The position numbers were made by a program, and so were the translations under genes. Shown piece after piece: positions 20,933-30,074 of a DNA stretch of 51,257 bases. The stretch is from Oscillospiraceae bacterium (GTDB taxonomy: Bacteria; Bacillota; Clostridia; Oscillospirales; Ruminococcaceae), in assembly GCA_018110825.1 (NCBI GenBank), contig JAGBCL010000015.1, forward strand, positions 1-51,257. The letters run 5' to 3'. Positions within the stretch are counted from its first letter, which is position 1. The number at the start of each line of letters is the position of its first letter. The notes below the pieces were generated by a model. It was not told where the DNA came from. It ran no database searches and saw only the letters and a program-made list of their open reading frames with translations.

Positions 20933-23900
20933 TTACTTAGTTTCTTCTGTGCCGTAAAGCTTAACAAGTCTGGAGAGGTAATCGTAACGATCCTTAGCGT
21001 TGTCAACAGCCTTGCTGAAGAGAGCTTCTGCTCTTTCAGGGTTCTGTCTAGCGAGGGAGTTGTAACGTACTTCACCCATGAGGAAGTCCTTATACTTTTC
21101 ATCGATAGCAGGTACCTTGCTGTCGAGAGAGAATGGATTCTTGCCTTCAGCCTTGAGAGCTGGGTTGTATCTGAAGAGGTTCCAGTAACCAGCTTCAACA
21201 GCCTTCTTCTCTTCGTCCATAGCCTTGCTCATACCAGCCTTGATACCGTGGTTGATACATGGAGCGTAAGCGATGATGAGGGATGGACCGTTGTAAGCTT
21301 CAGCTTCTGTGATAGCCTTGATACACTGGTTCATGTCAGCACCCATAGCAATGTGTGCAACGTAAACGTAGCCGTAGCTCATAGCGATACCAGCGAGGTC
21401 CTTCTTCTTAACTTCCTTACCAGCAGCAGCAAACTGAGCGATTGCACCTGTTGGTGTGGACTTGGAGGACTGACCGCCTGTGTTGGAGTAAACTTCTGTA
21501 TCGAATACGAAGATGTTTACGTCTTCGCCGGAAGCGATAACGTGGTCGAGACCGGAGAAGCCGATATCGTAAGCCCAACCGTCGCCGCCGAATACCCACA
21601 TAGACTTCTTGCCGAGGTAATCCTTGAGAGCAAGAACTTCTGCAGCAGCATCAGCCTTGGAGCCTTCGAGTGCCTTAACGAGTTCAGCAGTAGCAGCCTT
21701 GTTAGCGTTACCGTCGTTAAGTGTGGAGAGGTAGTTTTCGATAGCAGTCTTCATGCCGCCCTTAGCGCTCTTCTGCATGTCGAGGAGCTTAGCAACAGCT
21801 CTCTGACGGAGAGTGTTCTGAGCGAGGAACATACCGTAACCATATTCAGCGTTATCTTCGAAGAGGGAGTTAGCCCAAGCTGGACCCTTGCCTTCCTTGT
21901 TAACTGTGTATGGTGTAGATGGAGCGGAACCACCCCAGATAGAAGAACAGCCTGTAGCGTTAGCGATGAACATTCTGTCACCGAAGAGCTGTGTAACGAG
22001 CTTAGCGTAAGGTGTTTCACCACAGCCTGCACAAGCACCGGAGAATTCGAGGAGAGGCTGCTTGAACTGGGAGCCCTTAACAGTTGTTTCCTTGAACTTT
22101 TCAGCAATTTCCTTCTTTTCAGGAAGTGTAAGACCGTAAGCGAATGTTTCCTGAGCTGGGAGCTGGCTTTCGAGTGGCTTCATTTCGAGAGCCTTGTTGC
22201 CCTTCATACCAGGACATACATTTACACAAGAGCCGCAGCCTGTACAGTCAAGAGCAGAAACAGTCATAACGAAGTTCATGCCGTCGAGACCAGCAATCTT
22301 CTTGCTCTGTGTACCCTCTGGAGCGTTCTTGAGTTCTTCGTCTGTCATAGCAACAGGACGGATTACAGCGTGTGGACAAACGTAAGCACAGAAGTTACAC
22401 TGGATACAGTTAGCGCTGTTCCAAGCTGGAACGTCAACTGCGATACCACGCTTTTCATAAGCAGCAGAACCCTGTGGGAATGTACCGTCAGGCATACCCT
22501 TGAATGCGGAAACAGGGAGGGAGTCACCCATCTGAGCGTTAACAGGAATCTGGATGTTGTTAACGTACTTAACGAGATCCTTTCTATCGCCTGTAGCCTT
22601 AGCAACGCCCATCTTAGTATCCTTGCACTTCTTCCATTCAGCAGGAACTTCGATTTCGATGATGTTCTTAGCACCTGCGTCGATAGCGTCGTAGTTCATC
22701 TTAACTACGTCTTCACCCTTCTTACCAAAGGAAGCGAGTGCCTTTTCCTTCATGTACTTGATAGCGTCAGCTTCTGGAATAATCTTAGCAAGCTTGAAGA
22801 ATGCGGACTGGAGAACTGTGGAAGTTCTGTTGCCGAGACCGATTTCACGAGCAATGTCTACACCATTGATAATGTAGAACTTGATATCATTTTCAGCAAG
22901 ATATCTCTTAACCTGACCTGGGAGGTAGTTAGCAACTTCATCCTTAGTCCACTGACAGTTAAGGAGGAAAGTACCGCCCTTCTTGATATCCTGAACCATG
23001 TTGTACTTGTCGATGTAGGACTGGTTGTGACAAGCAACGAAGTCAGCCTGGTTAACGAGGTATGTAGACTTAATAGGAGTCTTACCGAAACGGAGGTGAG
23101 AAACAGTTACGCCGCCGGACTTCTTGGAGTCGTAAGCAAAGTATGCCTGAGCGTACATGTCTGTGTGGTCACCGATAATCTTGATGGAGTTCTTGTTAGC
23201 ACCAACTGTACCGTCAGAGCCGAGACCCCAGAACTTACAAGCAACTGTTCCCTCTGGAGCAGTGTCGAGCTTGCCTTCGGATGGGAGAGAGAGGTTAGTA
23301 ACGTCATCTGTGATACCGATTGTGAAGCGTGGCTTGTAGTCTTCCTTGAAGGAAGCGTTCCAGTAAACAGCCTTGATCTGGTCAGGAGTTGTATCCTTGG
23401 AACCGAGACCGTAACGACCGCCAGCGATAACAACGTCATTGAACTTAGTGCCCTTGAGAGCAGCAACAACGTCGAGGTAGAGAGGTTCGCCGAGAGCACC
23501 TGGTTCCTTAGTTCTGTCGAGAACAGAAATCTGCTTAACAGTATCAGGAATTGCTTCGATGAGCTTGTCAGCACAGAAAGGTCTGTAAAGACGAACCTTG
23601 ATAAGACCGAGCTTAGCGCCTTCAGCGTTGAGGAAATCGATTGTTTCTTCGATTGTATCACATACAGAACCCATAGCGATGATTACGTGGTCAGCGTCTG
23701 GAGCACCGTAGTAGTTGAAGAGCTTGTAGTTAGTACCGATCTTCTTGTTAACCTTATTCATGTAGTCTTCAACGATAGCAGGGAACTTGTTGTAGAATTC
23801 GTTACAAGCTTCACGAGCCTGGAAGAAGATGTCACCGTTCTGAGCAGTACCGCGGAGAACAGGGTGTTCAGGGTTAAGAGCACGGTTTCTGAAAGCCTGA

Positions 23901-24499
23901 GCAGCCTTCTTGTCGAGCATATCTTCGAGATCCTTGTAATCCCAAGCTTCAATCTTCTGGATTTCGTGAGAAGTACGGAAACCATCGAAGAAGTGGAGAA
24001 CAGGAACTCTGCCCTTGATTGTGGAAAGGTGAGCAACAGCACCGAGGTCCATAACTTCCTGAACGTTGGAAGCACAGAGCATAGCGAAACCTGTCTGACG
24101 ACATGCGTAAACGTCAGAGTGATCACCGAAGATGTTAAGAGCGTGGGAAGCAACACATCTTGCAGAAACGTGAATTACGCAAGGGAGAAGTTCACCGGCA
24201 ATCTTGTACATGTTAGGGATCATAAGAAGAAGACCCTGAGAAGCTGTGTAAGTAGTTGTAAGAGCACCAGCAGCGAGAGAGCCGTGTACAGTACCTGCAG
24301 CACCGGCTTCAGACTGCATTTCTGCAACCTTTACAGGCTGACCGAAGATGTTGTTCTGCTTCTTAGCAGCCCACTGGTCAGTAACCTCAGCCATAACAGA
24401 GGAAGGGGTGATAGGGTAGATAGCAGCAACGTCAGTGAATGGGTAGGAGACCCAAGCAGCAGCGTTGTTACCGTCCATGGTTTTCATTGATCTTGCCAT
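20933..24499 (-). CDS. nifJ: Pyruvate:ferredoxin (flavodoxin) oxidoreductase
   Basis: This homodimeric TPP and iron-sulfur enzyme oxidises pyruvate and CoA to acetyl-CoA and CO2, reducing ferredoxin; it is the central catabolic step in anaerobes. The 1188-residue single chain has all domains fused. The N-terminal pyrimidine-binding domain begins near YPFTDVAAIYPITPSS. Ferredoxin-type clusters CIQCNFCAYVCP (about 697-708) and CTGCGSCVNVCPG (about 752-765) follow, then the TPP segment ACAGCGETPYAKL (about 820) and GDGWAYDIGFSG (about 975). GGAGG lies 10 bases before the ATG. Codon bias is strong, suggesting high expression. Confidence 0.97.
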   Translation of the reverse strand: MARSMKTMDGNNAAAWVSYPFTDVAAIYPITPSSVMAEVTDQWAAKKQNNIFGQPVKVAEMQSEAGAAGTVHGSLAAGALTTTYTASQGLLLMIPNMYKIAGELLPCVIHVSARCVASHALNIFGDHSDVYACRQTGFAMLCASNVQEVMDLGAVAHLSTIKGRVPVLHFFDGFRTSHEIQKIEAWDYKDLEDMLDKKAAQAFRNRALNPEHPVLRGTAQNGDIFFQAREACNEFYNKFPAIVEDYMNKVNKKIGTNYKLFNYYGAPDADHVIIAMGSVCDTIEETIDFLNAEGAKLGLIKVRLYRPFCADKLIEAIPDTVKQISVLDRTKEPGALGEPLYLDVVAALKGTKFNDVVIAGGRYGLGSKDTTPDQIKAVYWNASFKEDYKPRFTIGITDDVTNLSLPSEGKLDTAPEGTVACKFWGLGSDGTVGANKNSIKIIGDHTDMYAQAYFAYDSKKSGGVTVSHLRFGKTPIKSTYLVNQADFVACHNQSYIDKYNMVQDIKKGGTFLLNCQWTKDEVANYLPGQVKRYLAENDIKFYIINGVDIAREIGLGNRTSTVLQSAFFKLAKIIPEADAIKYMKEKALASFGKKGEDVVKMNYDAIDAGAKNIIEIEVPAEWKKCKDTKMGVAKATGDRKDLVKYVNNIQIPVNAQMGDSLPVSAFKGMPDGTFPQGSAAYEKRGIAVDVPAWNSANCIQCNFCAYVCPHAVIRPVAMTDEELKNAPEGTQSKKIAGLDGMNFVMTVSALDCTGCGSCVNVCPGMKGNKALEMKPLESQLPAQETFAYGLTLPEKKEIAEKFKETTVKGSQFKQPLLEFSGACAGCGETPYAKLVTQLFGDRMFIANATGCSSIWGGSAPSTPYTVNKEGKGPAWANSLFEDNAEYGYGMFLAQNTLRQRAVAKLLDMQKSAKGGMKTAIENYLSTLNDGNANKAATAELVKALEGSKADAAAEVLALKDYLGKKSMWVFGGDGWAYDIGFSGLDHVIASGEDVNIFVFDTEVYSNTGGQSSKSTPTGAIAQFAAAGKEVKKKDLAGIAMSYGYVYVAHIAMGADMNQCIKAITEAEAYNGPSLIIAYAPCINHGIKAGMSKAMDEEKKAVEAGYWNLFRYNPALKAEGKNPFSLDSKVPAIDEKYKDFLMGEVRYNSLARQNPERAEALFSKAVDNAKDRYDYLSRLVKLYGTEETK

Positions 24500-24563
24500 T
24501 TTGGACAGTCCTCCTAAAATTACAAATTTGTATGACTTTTATAATAGTACATACGTTGATATT

Positions 24564-24592
24564 ATTTTAACATAAATTAATGCTGTTGTAAA
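24564..24592 (-). promoter_or_regulatory. nifJ promoter
   Basis: On the - strand TTTACA (24592-24587) and TAAAAT (24569-24564) have a 17-base spacer and lie about 65 bases before the nifJ start. Confidence 0.65.
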
Positions 24593-24673
24593 GTGGTTTT
24601 TTTCTGAAAATATAGAAATTTCAAGTTGTTTTTTGTGGAAAACACGAATAGGCAGATAAATTATAATTTATCT

Positions 24674-24796
24674 GAATGTGGAAAGTGAAAAGTGGAATGA
24701 GGAATTAATGTTGTCGGCTTCGCCGACAATTTAAAATTCGTCCGCCAAAGGCGGAGACAATAATTTCACTTTCCTCATTCCTAATTCCACATTCAG
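24674..24796. repeat. Family 1 element, inverted copy of 4-124
   Basis: Read on the - strand, this is nearly identical to 4-124: the same outer arms, TTGTCGGC-gaa-GCCGACAA and CCGCCTTTGGCGG hairpins, and the same ATTATAATTTA flank. It sits between the nifJ and rpmH promoters. Confidence 0.8.
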
Positions 24797-24888
24797 AAAG
24801 ATAAATCCCAATTTAATGTTCAAAATAACCAACTTTTCCACCTGTAAAAATAAAATTTGTGAAAAAATAAAAAAATTGCGAAAAACAC

Positions 24889-24918
24889 TTGACAGCACCC
24901 CTTAAAATGTTATATAAT
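24889..24918 (+). promoter_or_regulatory. rpmH promoter and leader hairpin
   Basis: TTGACA (24889-24894) and TATAAT (24913-24918) have an 18-base spacer. A small leader hairpin, GGGGTATCTTACCCC (24930-24944), follows before the ribosome-binding site. Confidence 0.85.
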
Positions 24919-24983
24919 TTAGACTTGATGGGGTATCTTACCCCGAAGCCTTATACGGATAAATCGCAGAAGGAGGAGAAATC

Positions 24984-25118
24984 ATGAAAAGAACATATCA
25001 GCCTAAGAAGCTCCACAGAAAGAAAGAGCACGGCTTTATGAAGAGAATGTCTACAAGAAACGGCCGCAAGGTTCTCGCTAGAAGAAGAGCTAAGGGCAGA
25101 GCAAGACTTACTCACTAA
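24984..25118 (+). CDS. rpmH: 50S ribosomal protein L34
   Basis: The 44-residue basic protein begins [18 protein letters not shown] and ends [13 protein letters not shown], matching L34 along its whole length. AGGAGGAG lies 7 bases before the ATG. In most bacteria rpmH is divergent from dnaA; here it is 13.5 kb away on the same strand. A terminator follows, which would separate much of its expression from rnpA. Confidence 0.97.
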   Translation: MKRTYQPKKLHRKKEHGFMKRMSTRNGRKVLARRRAKGRARLTH

Positions 25119-25159
25119 GGTCTGCTGCAAATCACAGCTACGTTTGTGTAAAAATGATT

Positions 25160-25203
25160 AGACCGCAATATGGGGTTTTGCCTTTAGTTGCGGTCTTTTT
25201 ATT
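25160..25203 (+). terminator. Terminator between rpmH and rnpA
   Basis: The stem AGACCGCAA/TTGCGGTCT encloses a 19-base loop and is followed by six T residues. Partial read-through probably feeds rnpA. Confidence 0.85.
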
Positions 25204-25253
25204 TATCGAAAGTAATTTTTAATGCGGATATTACAAATAGTAAAGGTACGGTT

Positions 25254-25631
25254 ATGAAGTATACTATTAAAATAAAAGAGAATAAGGACTTTGTAAATCT
25301 GTACAAGCGTGGTAAGTTTGTTGCGGGAAAGGCGATTACGATATATTACCGCAAAAACCGCTTCGGCAAAACCCGCCTCGGTATTACAACGGGTAAAAAG
25401 GTCGGCAATGCCGTGACCCGAAGCCGCTGCAGAAGAATTATCCGTGCCGCATATTATGCAAACGAGGAAGCTTTCCCGAAGGGTTACGATTATATTATAG
25501 TTGCACGTCCGTACTGCGGCGACTGCAAATCAACCCAGCTTGCGGACTTTATGAGAATGAAGGCTATCCCGCAAATGCTGAAATCAATCGAAAATAAGCA
25601 TACAAATAGTAATAATTGCACTAAAAAATAA
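25254..25631 (+). CDS. rnpA: Ribonuclease P protein component
   Basis: RnpA is the protein cofactor of RNase P, which trims tRNA 5' leaders. The ATG at 25254 gives 125 residues (MKYTIKIKENKDFVNLYKRGKF). An in-frame TTG at 25188 lies inside the rpmH terminator and is not credible. The RNA-binding RNR motif is present as GNAVTRSRCRRIIRAAYYAN. AAAGGT precedes the start. yidD follows within 35 bases. Confidence 0.95.
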   Translation: MKYTIKIKENKDFVNLYKRGKFVAGKAITIYYRKNRFGKTRLGITTGKKVGNAVTRSRCRRIIRAAYYANEEAFPKGYDYIIVARPYCGDCKSTQLADFMRMKAIPQMLKSIENKHTNSNNCTKK

Positions 25632-25665
25632 CTGCTTGTATATTAAATATAATAACTTTAAGTAT

Positions 25666-25989
25666 ATGAAAAAAATTTTATTACTTTTAGTAAAATTCTA
25701 TAGAAAGCATATCTCCCCGAAAAAAGCACCGTGCTGTAAGTACCACCCAACCTGTTCAACCTATGCGCTGGACGCTCTGGAGAAGCACGGTGCACTGAAA
25801 GGAACAATCCTTACCGTGTGGAGAGTGTTGAGGTGCAATCCCTGGAGTCTTGGGGGAATTGATTACGTCCCCGACAAGTTCAGCATTTATACACTCAGTA
25901 AAAGGTACGGCAAGGGGAGAACCACTCCGAATTCGGAATTCGGAATGCAGAATGCGGAATTAAAACATAGAAATCAACATAACAAATAG
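25666..25989 (+). CDS. yidD: Membrane protein insertion efficiency factor YidD
   Basis: This small family helps YidC-dependent membrane insertion. From the ATG at 25666 it has 107 residues. The conserved core is YRKHISPKKAPCCKYHPTCSTYALDALEKHGALKG followed by RVLRCNPWSLGGIDYVP. The usual protein ends about here; the last 20 or so residues (after GKGRTT) are encoded by a family 1 repeat (25928-25962). No good ribosome-binding site is visible, suggesting coupling with rnpA. An upstream TTG at 25636 would add 10 residues. Confidence 0.88.
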   Translation: MKKILLLLVKFYRKHISPKKAPCCKYHPTCSTYALDALEKHGALKGTILTVWRVLRCNPWSLGGIDYVPDKFSIYTLSKRYGKGRTTPNSEFGMQNAELKHRNQHNK

Positions 25990-26145
25990 TTATGTTATAA
26001 TAAAATATTACAAAATGTATAAATTTTTCGGAGGTAATTTGAAAATAAATTTTCAAATCCGAGTTTTGTTTTCGGAACTGCCGTTCCGAATTTTGTAAAC
26101 AAAAACACAAAACATCGAAAGGAGGACATTTTCCCTGTCGGGAAA

Positions 26146-27333
26146 ATGACTATTAAAATGAGCGAAATTATCGGTTACCCATTAGGCTGGGTCATGTGGC
26201 TTATGTATCAGATTACAGACAACTATGCGTGGTCAATCGTAATCTTTACATTAATCATCAAAATTCTTCTTTTCCCATTATCCGTAAAACAGCAGAAATC
26301 TTCCGCTGCAATGGCTGCCTTCCAGCCAAAGCTTGAAAAGCTGAAGAAGCAGTATGCAAACAACCAGCAGAAACTCCAGGAAGAGCAGATGAAGCTTTAC
26401 TCCGAAGAGGGCATCAACCCTATGGCAAGCTGTCTGCCGCTGTTTATCCAGCTCCCTATCCTCTATGGTGTGTTCGACGTTGTTTATCGTCCTATCACTC
26501 ATATTGTACGTGCAGGTAAGGACGTTATCGAAAGCGCAAAGGTTATCGCAAAGGGCCTTATGGAAGCTGCAGGCGTAACTGATTTTGCAAACTTCAATCA
26601 GCGTCCCGAAATTTATATCGTAAAGGAAGTTCAGAAGAACCCTGACGCTTTCGCAAGCCTCAACAACCCTGAGTTTGTAGAGGAAGTTTCCAACTTCAAC
26701 AACAAGCTTTTCGGTATCGTTGACCTGGGCGATATCCCTACCCTCAAGCCTGAGGTGTGGAACACTGCCGCAATTATCCTTATCCTTATTCCTGTTATGT
26801 CCGGTCTTATCCAGATGATTATGACCATTTATTCTCAGGTGAGAAGCAAGAAGCTCAACCCTGATGCTCCAAGTATGGCAGGTATGAACATTATGCTCTA
26901 TATCATGCCAATTTTCTCTGTGTGGATTGCGTTCAGCTTCCCTGCAGGTATCGGTTTCTACTGGACAATGTCCTCACTGTTCAGCTTTGTTCAGTCAATT
27001 ATCCTCTACAACATCTATACTCCTGAGTACGTTGCAAAGCTTGTGGAAAAGGACAAGGAAAAGCGTAAGAAGAAGAACCGCCCCAATATGATGGAACGTT
27101 ACCAGCAGATGATGGAAGAACAGATGGCTCAGCAGAACGGAGGAAAGGGTGCAGCGTCTGCTTCCAACAATAATAAGAAGATTGCAACAGCTAAATCCAC
27201 TGATGACGAGGGCAGCGAAGTGAAGATTTCCCGTTCAAAGCAGAAGGAATATGAAAAGATGATTATCCGTGAAGCACGCCGCAGACAGGCTGAAAAGTAC
27301 GGCGAGGAATTCATCGACGACGACGAGGAATAA
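26146..27333 (+). CDS. yidC: Membrane insertase YidC/SpoIIIJ
   Basis: YidC inserts membrane proteins with or without Sec. It has 395 residues and five hydrophobic segments starting with YPLGWVMWLMYQITDNYAWSIVIFTL, a hydrophilic coiled loop (LEKLKKQYANNQQKLQEEQMKLYSEEG) and the conserved NPMASCLPLFIQLPILYGVF. The basic C-terminal tail is ribosome-binding in other species. No lipobox is present. The start is uncertain: ATG 26146 or 26158. GGAGG (26121) is 20 bases upstream and the space between is an 8-bp hairpin, ATTTTCCC-tgtc-GGGAAAAT (26128-26147). If folded, the hairpin would bring the site closer. Confidence 0.93.
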   Translation: MTIKMSEIIGYPLGWVMWLMYQITDNYAWSIVIFTLIIKILLFPLSVKQQKSSAAMAAFQPKLEKLKKQYANNQQKLQEEQMKLYSEEGINPMASCLPLFIQLPILYGVFDVVYRPITHIVRAGKDVIESAKVIAKGLMEAAGVTDFANFNQRPEIYIVKEVQKNPDAFASLNNPEFVEEVSNFNNKLFGIVDLGDIPTLKPEVWNTAAIILILIPVMSGLIQMIMTIYSQVRSKKLNPDAPSMAGMNIMLYIMPIFSVWIAFSFPAGIGFYWTMSSLFSFVQSIILYNIYTPEYVAKLVEKDKEKRKKKNRPNMMERYQQMMEEQMAQQNGGKGAASASNNNKKIATAKSTDDEGSEVKISRSKQKEYEKMIIREARRRQAEKYGEEFIDDDEE

Positions 27334-27360
27334 ATTCGGAATGCGGAATTCGTAATTAAA

Positions 27361-27420
27361 ACAACCGCAAGCGGTTGTTTCCGAGTTTCCCTTCGGGAAA
27401 CGTCGGAGTTTGTACAACAA
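27361..27420. repeat. Family 2 two-hairpin repeat after yidC
   Basis: Hairpin ACAACCGC-aa-GCGGTTGT, linker TTCCGA, hairpin GTTTCCC-ttc-GGGAAAC, then GTCGGAGTTTGTACAACAA. CCGA pairs with TCGG around hairpin two, where the copies at 13417 and 30215 have ACGG with CCGT. A family 1 fragment (27333-27358) precedes it. Confidence 0.7.
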
Positions 27421-27447
27421 TTGAAATGTTTTGGTAACCTAAATAAT

Positions 27448-27649
27448 GGGTTTCCAAAGGGTGTGCGCACCCTTTGGCAGGGTACTTAGGGACGGAGTCC
27501 CTAAGTCGTCCTCCGCAGAGGACGAAATACCTGCTTCGCCCGCAGGCGTGCTTTAAGCGCCTCTAAAGGGTGAATTTTGAAGCGTGAGCTTCAAAAGAGG
27601 GATTTTCTGCAAGAGAGAAAATCCTTAACAGTGGCGAAGCCACTGCCCA
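27448..27649. repeat. Family 3 compound palindromic repeat upstream of jag
   Basis: It aligns module by module with 1555-1755. Hairpins: CCAAAGGGTG/CGCACCCTTTGG, CTTAGGGAC-gga-GTCCCTAAG, CGTCCTC-cgc-AGAGGACG, TGAAGC-gtga-GCTTCA, GGATTTTCT/AGAAAATCC and AGTGGC-gaa-GCCACT. Linkers such as CCTGCTTCGCCCG and GGCGTGCTTTAAGCGC are shared with 1555-1755, while the stems differ. A TATAAT (27705-27710) lies between it and jag but has no convincing -35. Confidence 0.8.
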
Positions 27650-27738
27650 CTTCTATCTCAATTATAAAAAGCATATATAAGCCTTTAACAGACCCAGAGG
27701 TCTGTATAATATTAGTCAAAATTGAAAGGAAGGTCAGT

Positions 27739-28542
27739 ATGGCAGAAATCAAAAAAATCTTCACAGCAAAGTCCATAGAGGAAGCTAAGGCTATGGCAGC
27801 ACAGGAATTCGGTGCTGAAGAAAGCAAAATCACCTTCAATGTAATCGAAGAACCGAAAAAGGGTCTGTTCGGCAAGGTAAAGGGCGAAGCAAAGGTAGAA
27901 GCTTCCTATGAACAGTCCAAGGCACAGCTCGCAGGCGAGTACATCAAGTCAATCCTCGCAAATATGGGTATCGCAAATGATATCAGTATCGAAGAATCCG
28001 AAGATGGTGCAACAATCGAAATCCTCGGCGATACAACAGGTGCAGTAATCGGCAGACGCGGCGAAACTCTCGACGCTATCCAGTACCTCGCATCCATGAC
28101 CGCAAACCGCGGCGATAAGGAATATTACAGAATTACAGTTGACTGTTGCGGTTACCGTGAAAAGAGAAAGGCAATCCTTGAAGAACTTGCTGCAAAAATT
28201 GCAAAGACAGTTCTCCGCACAGGCAGAACCTCTACTCTTGAACCAATGAACCCATACGAAAGAAGAATTATCCACTCCGCAGTTGCAAACATTGAGGGAG
28301 TAACTTCTAAGAGCATCGGCGAAGAGCCATACAGAAAGGTTGTTATTTCTTCCACAAATCCACGTCCTAAGAAGGATTTCAAGGGCGACCGCAGACCACG
28401 CAGACGTGACAAGAATCCTGATGAGTACACACCACGCTCAATGGATATGATGAAAACTTCCTTTGAGAAGGACTATAAGCGTCCGAAGCCTGAGGACAGC
28501 CTCCTGGTTGAAGGCGACCTCTACGGCAAAATTGATATCTAA
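27739..28542 (+). CDS. jag: RNA-binding protein Jag/KhpB (KH and R3H domains)
   Basis: I chose the ATG at 27739 (MAEIKKIFTAKSIEEAKAMA), 267 residues, with GGAAGG ahead; upstream in-frame sequence is repeat-derived. The Jag_N domain is at about 1-50 with KKGLFGKVKGEAKVE. The KH domain has the GRRG loop (GAVIGRRGETLDAIQYL, about 107-125). The R3H domain covers about 170-230 (MNPYERRIIHSAV). A basic, Arg/Lys-rich tail follows. Jag/KhpB binds RNA and influences cell elongation and division in Gram-positives. It is cotranscribed with yidC in many species. Confidence 0.94.
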   Translation: MAEIKKIFTAKSIEEAKAMAAQEFGAEESKITFNVIEEPKKGLFGKVKGEAKVEASYEQSKAQLAGEYIKSILANMGIANDISIEESEDGATIEILGDTTGAVIGRRGETLDAIQYLASMTANRGDKEYYRITVDCCGYREKRKAILEELAAKIAKTVLRTGRTSTLEPMNPYERRIIHSAVANIEGVTSKSIGEEPYRKVVISSTNPRPKKDFKGDRRPRRRDKNPDEYTPRSMDMMKTSFEKDYKRPKPEDSLLVEGDLYGKIDI

Positions 28543-28563
28543 AAATCAGCAGATGTTTTTTAC

Positions 28564-28599
28564 GGGAACATGGGAGCAAATCCCGTGTTCCTGTTTTTA
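28564..28599 (+). terminator. Terminator after jag
   Basis: The stem GGAACATGGGA/TCCCGTGTTCC has a 5-base loop and is followed by GTTTTTA. Confidence 0.8.
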
Positions 28600-28605
28600 A
28601 TTAAG

Positions 28606-28692
28606 AAAGTGGAATGTGAAAAGTGAAATTGAAATTGAATAAACTTGAAGTTGATTTTATAATTTCACTTTTCACATTCCAAATTTCACATT
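28606..28692. repeat. Family 1 inverted repeat upstream of mnmE
   Basis: The arms AAAGTGGAATGTGAAAAGTG and CACTTTTCACATTCC are inverted copies flanking an AT-rich middle. The mnmE ribosome-binding site follows directly. Confidence 0.7.
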
Positions 28693-28709
28693 TATATGGA
28701 GGAGTAACT

Positions 28710-30074
28710 ATGTCCACAATCGCCGCAATTTCGACTCCCCGTGCACAGGGGGGAATTTCAGTAATCCGAATTTCAGGCGAAAACGCACTGGAAATCGCAG
28801 AGAAAATTTTTGCTCCCGTGTCAACAAGCCTTACAGCTACACAGATGCAGGGTTATACTTGTGCTTACGGCAACATCATAAACGGCACGGAAACCGTTGA
28901 CGACGGCGTTCTGACCGTGTTCCGTGCACCAAAATCATATACCGGCGAGGACGTTGTTGAAATTTCCTGCCACGGCGGAATTTTCGTTACCGACAAGGTT
29001 TTGCAGCTTATTTTCGCAAACGGTGCAACTCCTGCCGAAGCGGGCGAGTTCACAAAGCGCTCGTTCCTCAATGGAAAAATGAGCCTGACCCAAGCCGAAG
29101 CGGTTATGGACGTTATCGCAGCCGACGGAAAAGCAGGTCTGCGTTGCGCAGAAGCACTGAAGGAAGGTTCCCTCTACCGACGTATCAAGGCCGTTTCCGA
29201 CACTACATTGCAGCTTTTGGGGTCGCTTGCCGCATGGGTCGATTACCCCGATGACGATATCCCCGCTGTTGATGATATGGAAATTATTACCACTTTGGAG
29301 CAAGCCGTGCAAAACCTCGACCAGTTGTTGTCCACCTACGACAGCGGCAGAATTATCCGTGAGGGTGCAGATACGGCAATTGTAGGAAAACCAAATGTTG
29401 GAAAATCCACCCTTATGAACCTGCTTTCGGGTTGCGAAAGAAGCATCGTAACCGACATCGCAGGAACAACCCGTGACGTGGTTGAGGAGTCTGTGCGGCT
29501 GGGAGATATCGTGCTCCGACTGTCCGATACCGCAGGAATTCACGAAACAGGGGACGTTGTAGAGAGCGTTGGCGTAGAAAAGGCGCTGAAAAAGCTTGAA
29601 ACCGCCGATTTAATCCTTGCCGTGTTCGATATGGGTGCGGAAATTACCGCCGAGGACAGAGAACTTGCGGAAAAGTGCAAAGGCAAGAACGCCGTCGCAA
29701 TTCTCAATAAATCCGATTTGGAGCAACGCTTTGATTTGTCGGCAATTTCCGATAATTTCAGTGAAATCGTGACAATTTCCGCAGGGCAGGGCGAGGGACT
29801 CGACCGCCTGAAAACTGCAATCGAAAACATATACAAGCTTGCCAACATCAATTCCGATATGGGAATCCTCGCAAACGAGCGTCAGCGTGGCTGTGCTGTA
29901 AAGGCGAAAGCCAGCTTCGAGGAAGCCCTCGGCGCACTCCGTGCAGGTGCAACCTACGACGCAGTAAATATCCTCATCGACGACGGAGAGAACTATCTCC
30001 TCGAACTGACAGGTGAGCGTGCCTCGGAAGCTGTCGTAAATGAGGTGTTCTCAAGATTTTGTGTTGGTAAATAA
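28710..30074 (+). CDS. mnmE: tRNA modification GTPase MnmE
   Basis: MnmE works with MnmG to install 5-carboxymethylaminomethyl on the wobble uridine of several tRNAs. The ATG at 28710 with GGAGGAG ahead gives 454 residues, the family length. The N-terminal folate-binding domain is about 1-118. The G domain has GKPNVGKST (about 226-234), DIAGTTRD, DTAGIHET and NKSD. The C-terminal motif FCVGK, with the catalytic Cys, ends the protein. mnmG follows downstream, after a repeat-rich gap. Confidence 0.96.
   Translation: MSTIAAISTPRAQGGISVIRISGENALEIAEKIFAPVSTSLTATQMQGYTCAYGNIINGTETVDDGVLTVFRAPKSYTGEDVVEISCHGGIFVTDKVLQLIFANGATPAEAGEFTKRSFLNGKMSLTQAEAVMDVIAADGKAGLRCAEALKEGSLYRRIKAVSDTTLQLLGSLAAWVDYPDDDIPAVDDMEIITTLEQAVQNLDQLLSTYDSGRIIREGADTAIVGKPNVGKSTLMNLLSGCERSIVTDIAGTTRDVVEESVRLGDIVLRLSDTAGIHETGDVVESVGVEKALKKLETADLILAVFDMGAEITAEDRELAEKCKGKNAVAILNKSDLEQRFDLSAISDNFSEIVTISAGQGEGLDRLKTAIENIYKLANINSDMGILANERQRGCAVKAKASFEEALGALRAGATYDAVNILIDDGENYLLELTGERASEAVVNEVFSRFCVGK

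Noticed and set aside
20786-24490. 1234-codon open frame opposite nifJ
   Set aside because: It is an antisense shadow caused by the strong codon bias of nifJ, which avoids the codons that would give stops on the other strand. The product is Ser/Val/Leu-rich without motifs and has no ribosome-binding site.
27577-27738. 54-residue N-terminal extension of Jag
   Set aside because: The extension is encoded by the family 3 repeat, while a good ribosome-binding site and the conserved family start lie at 27739.
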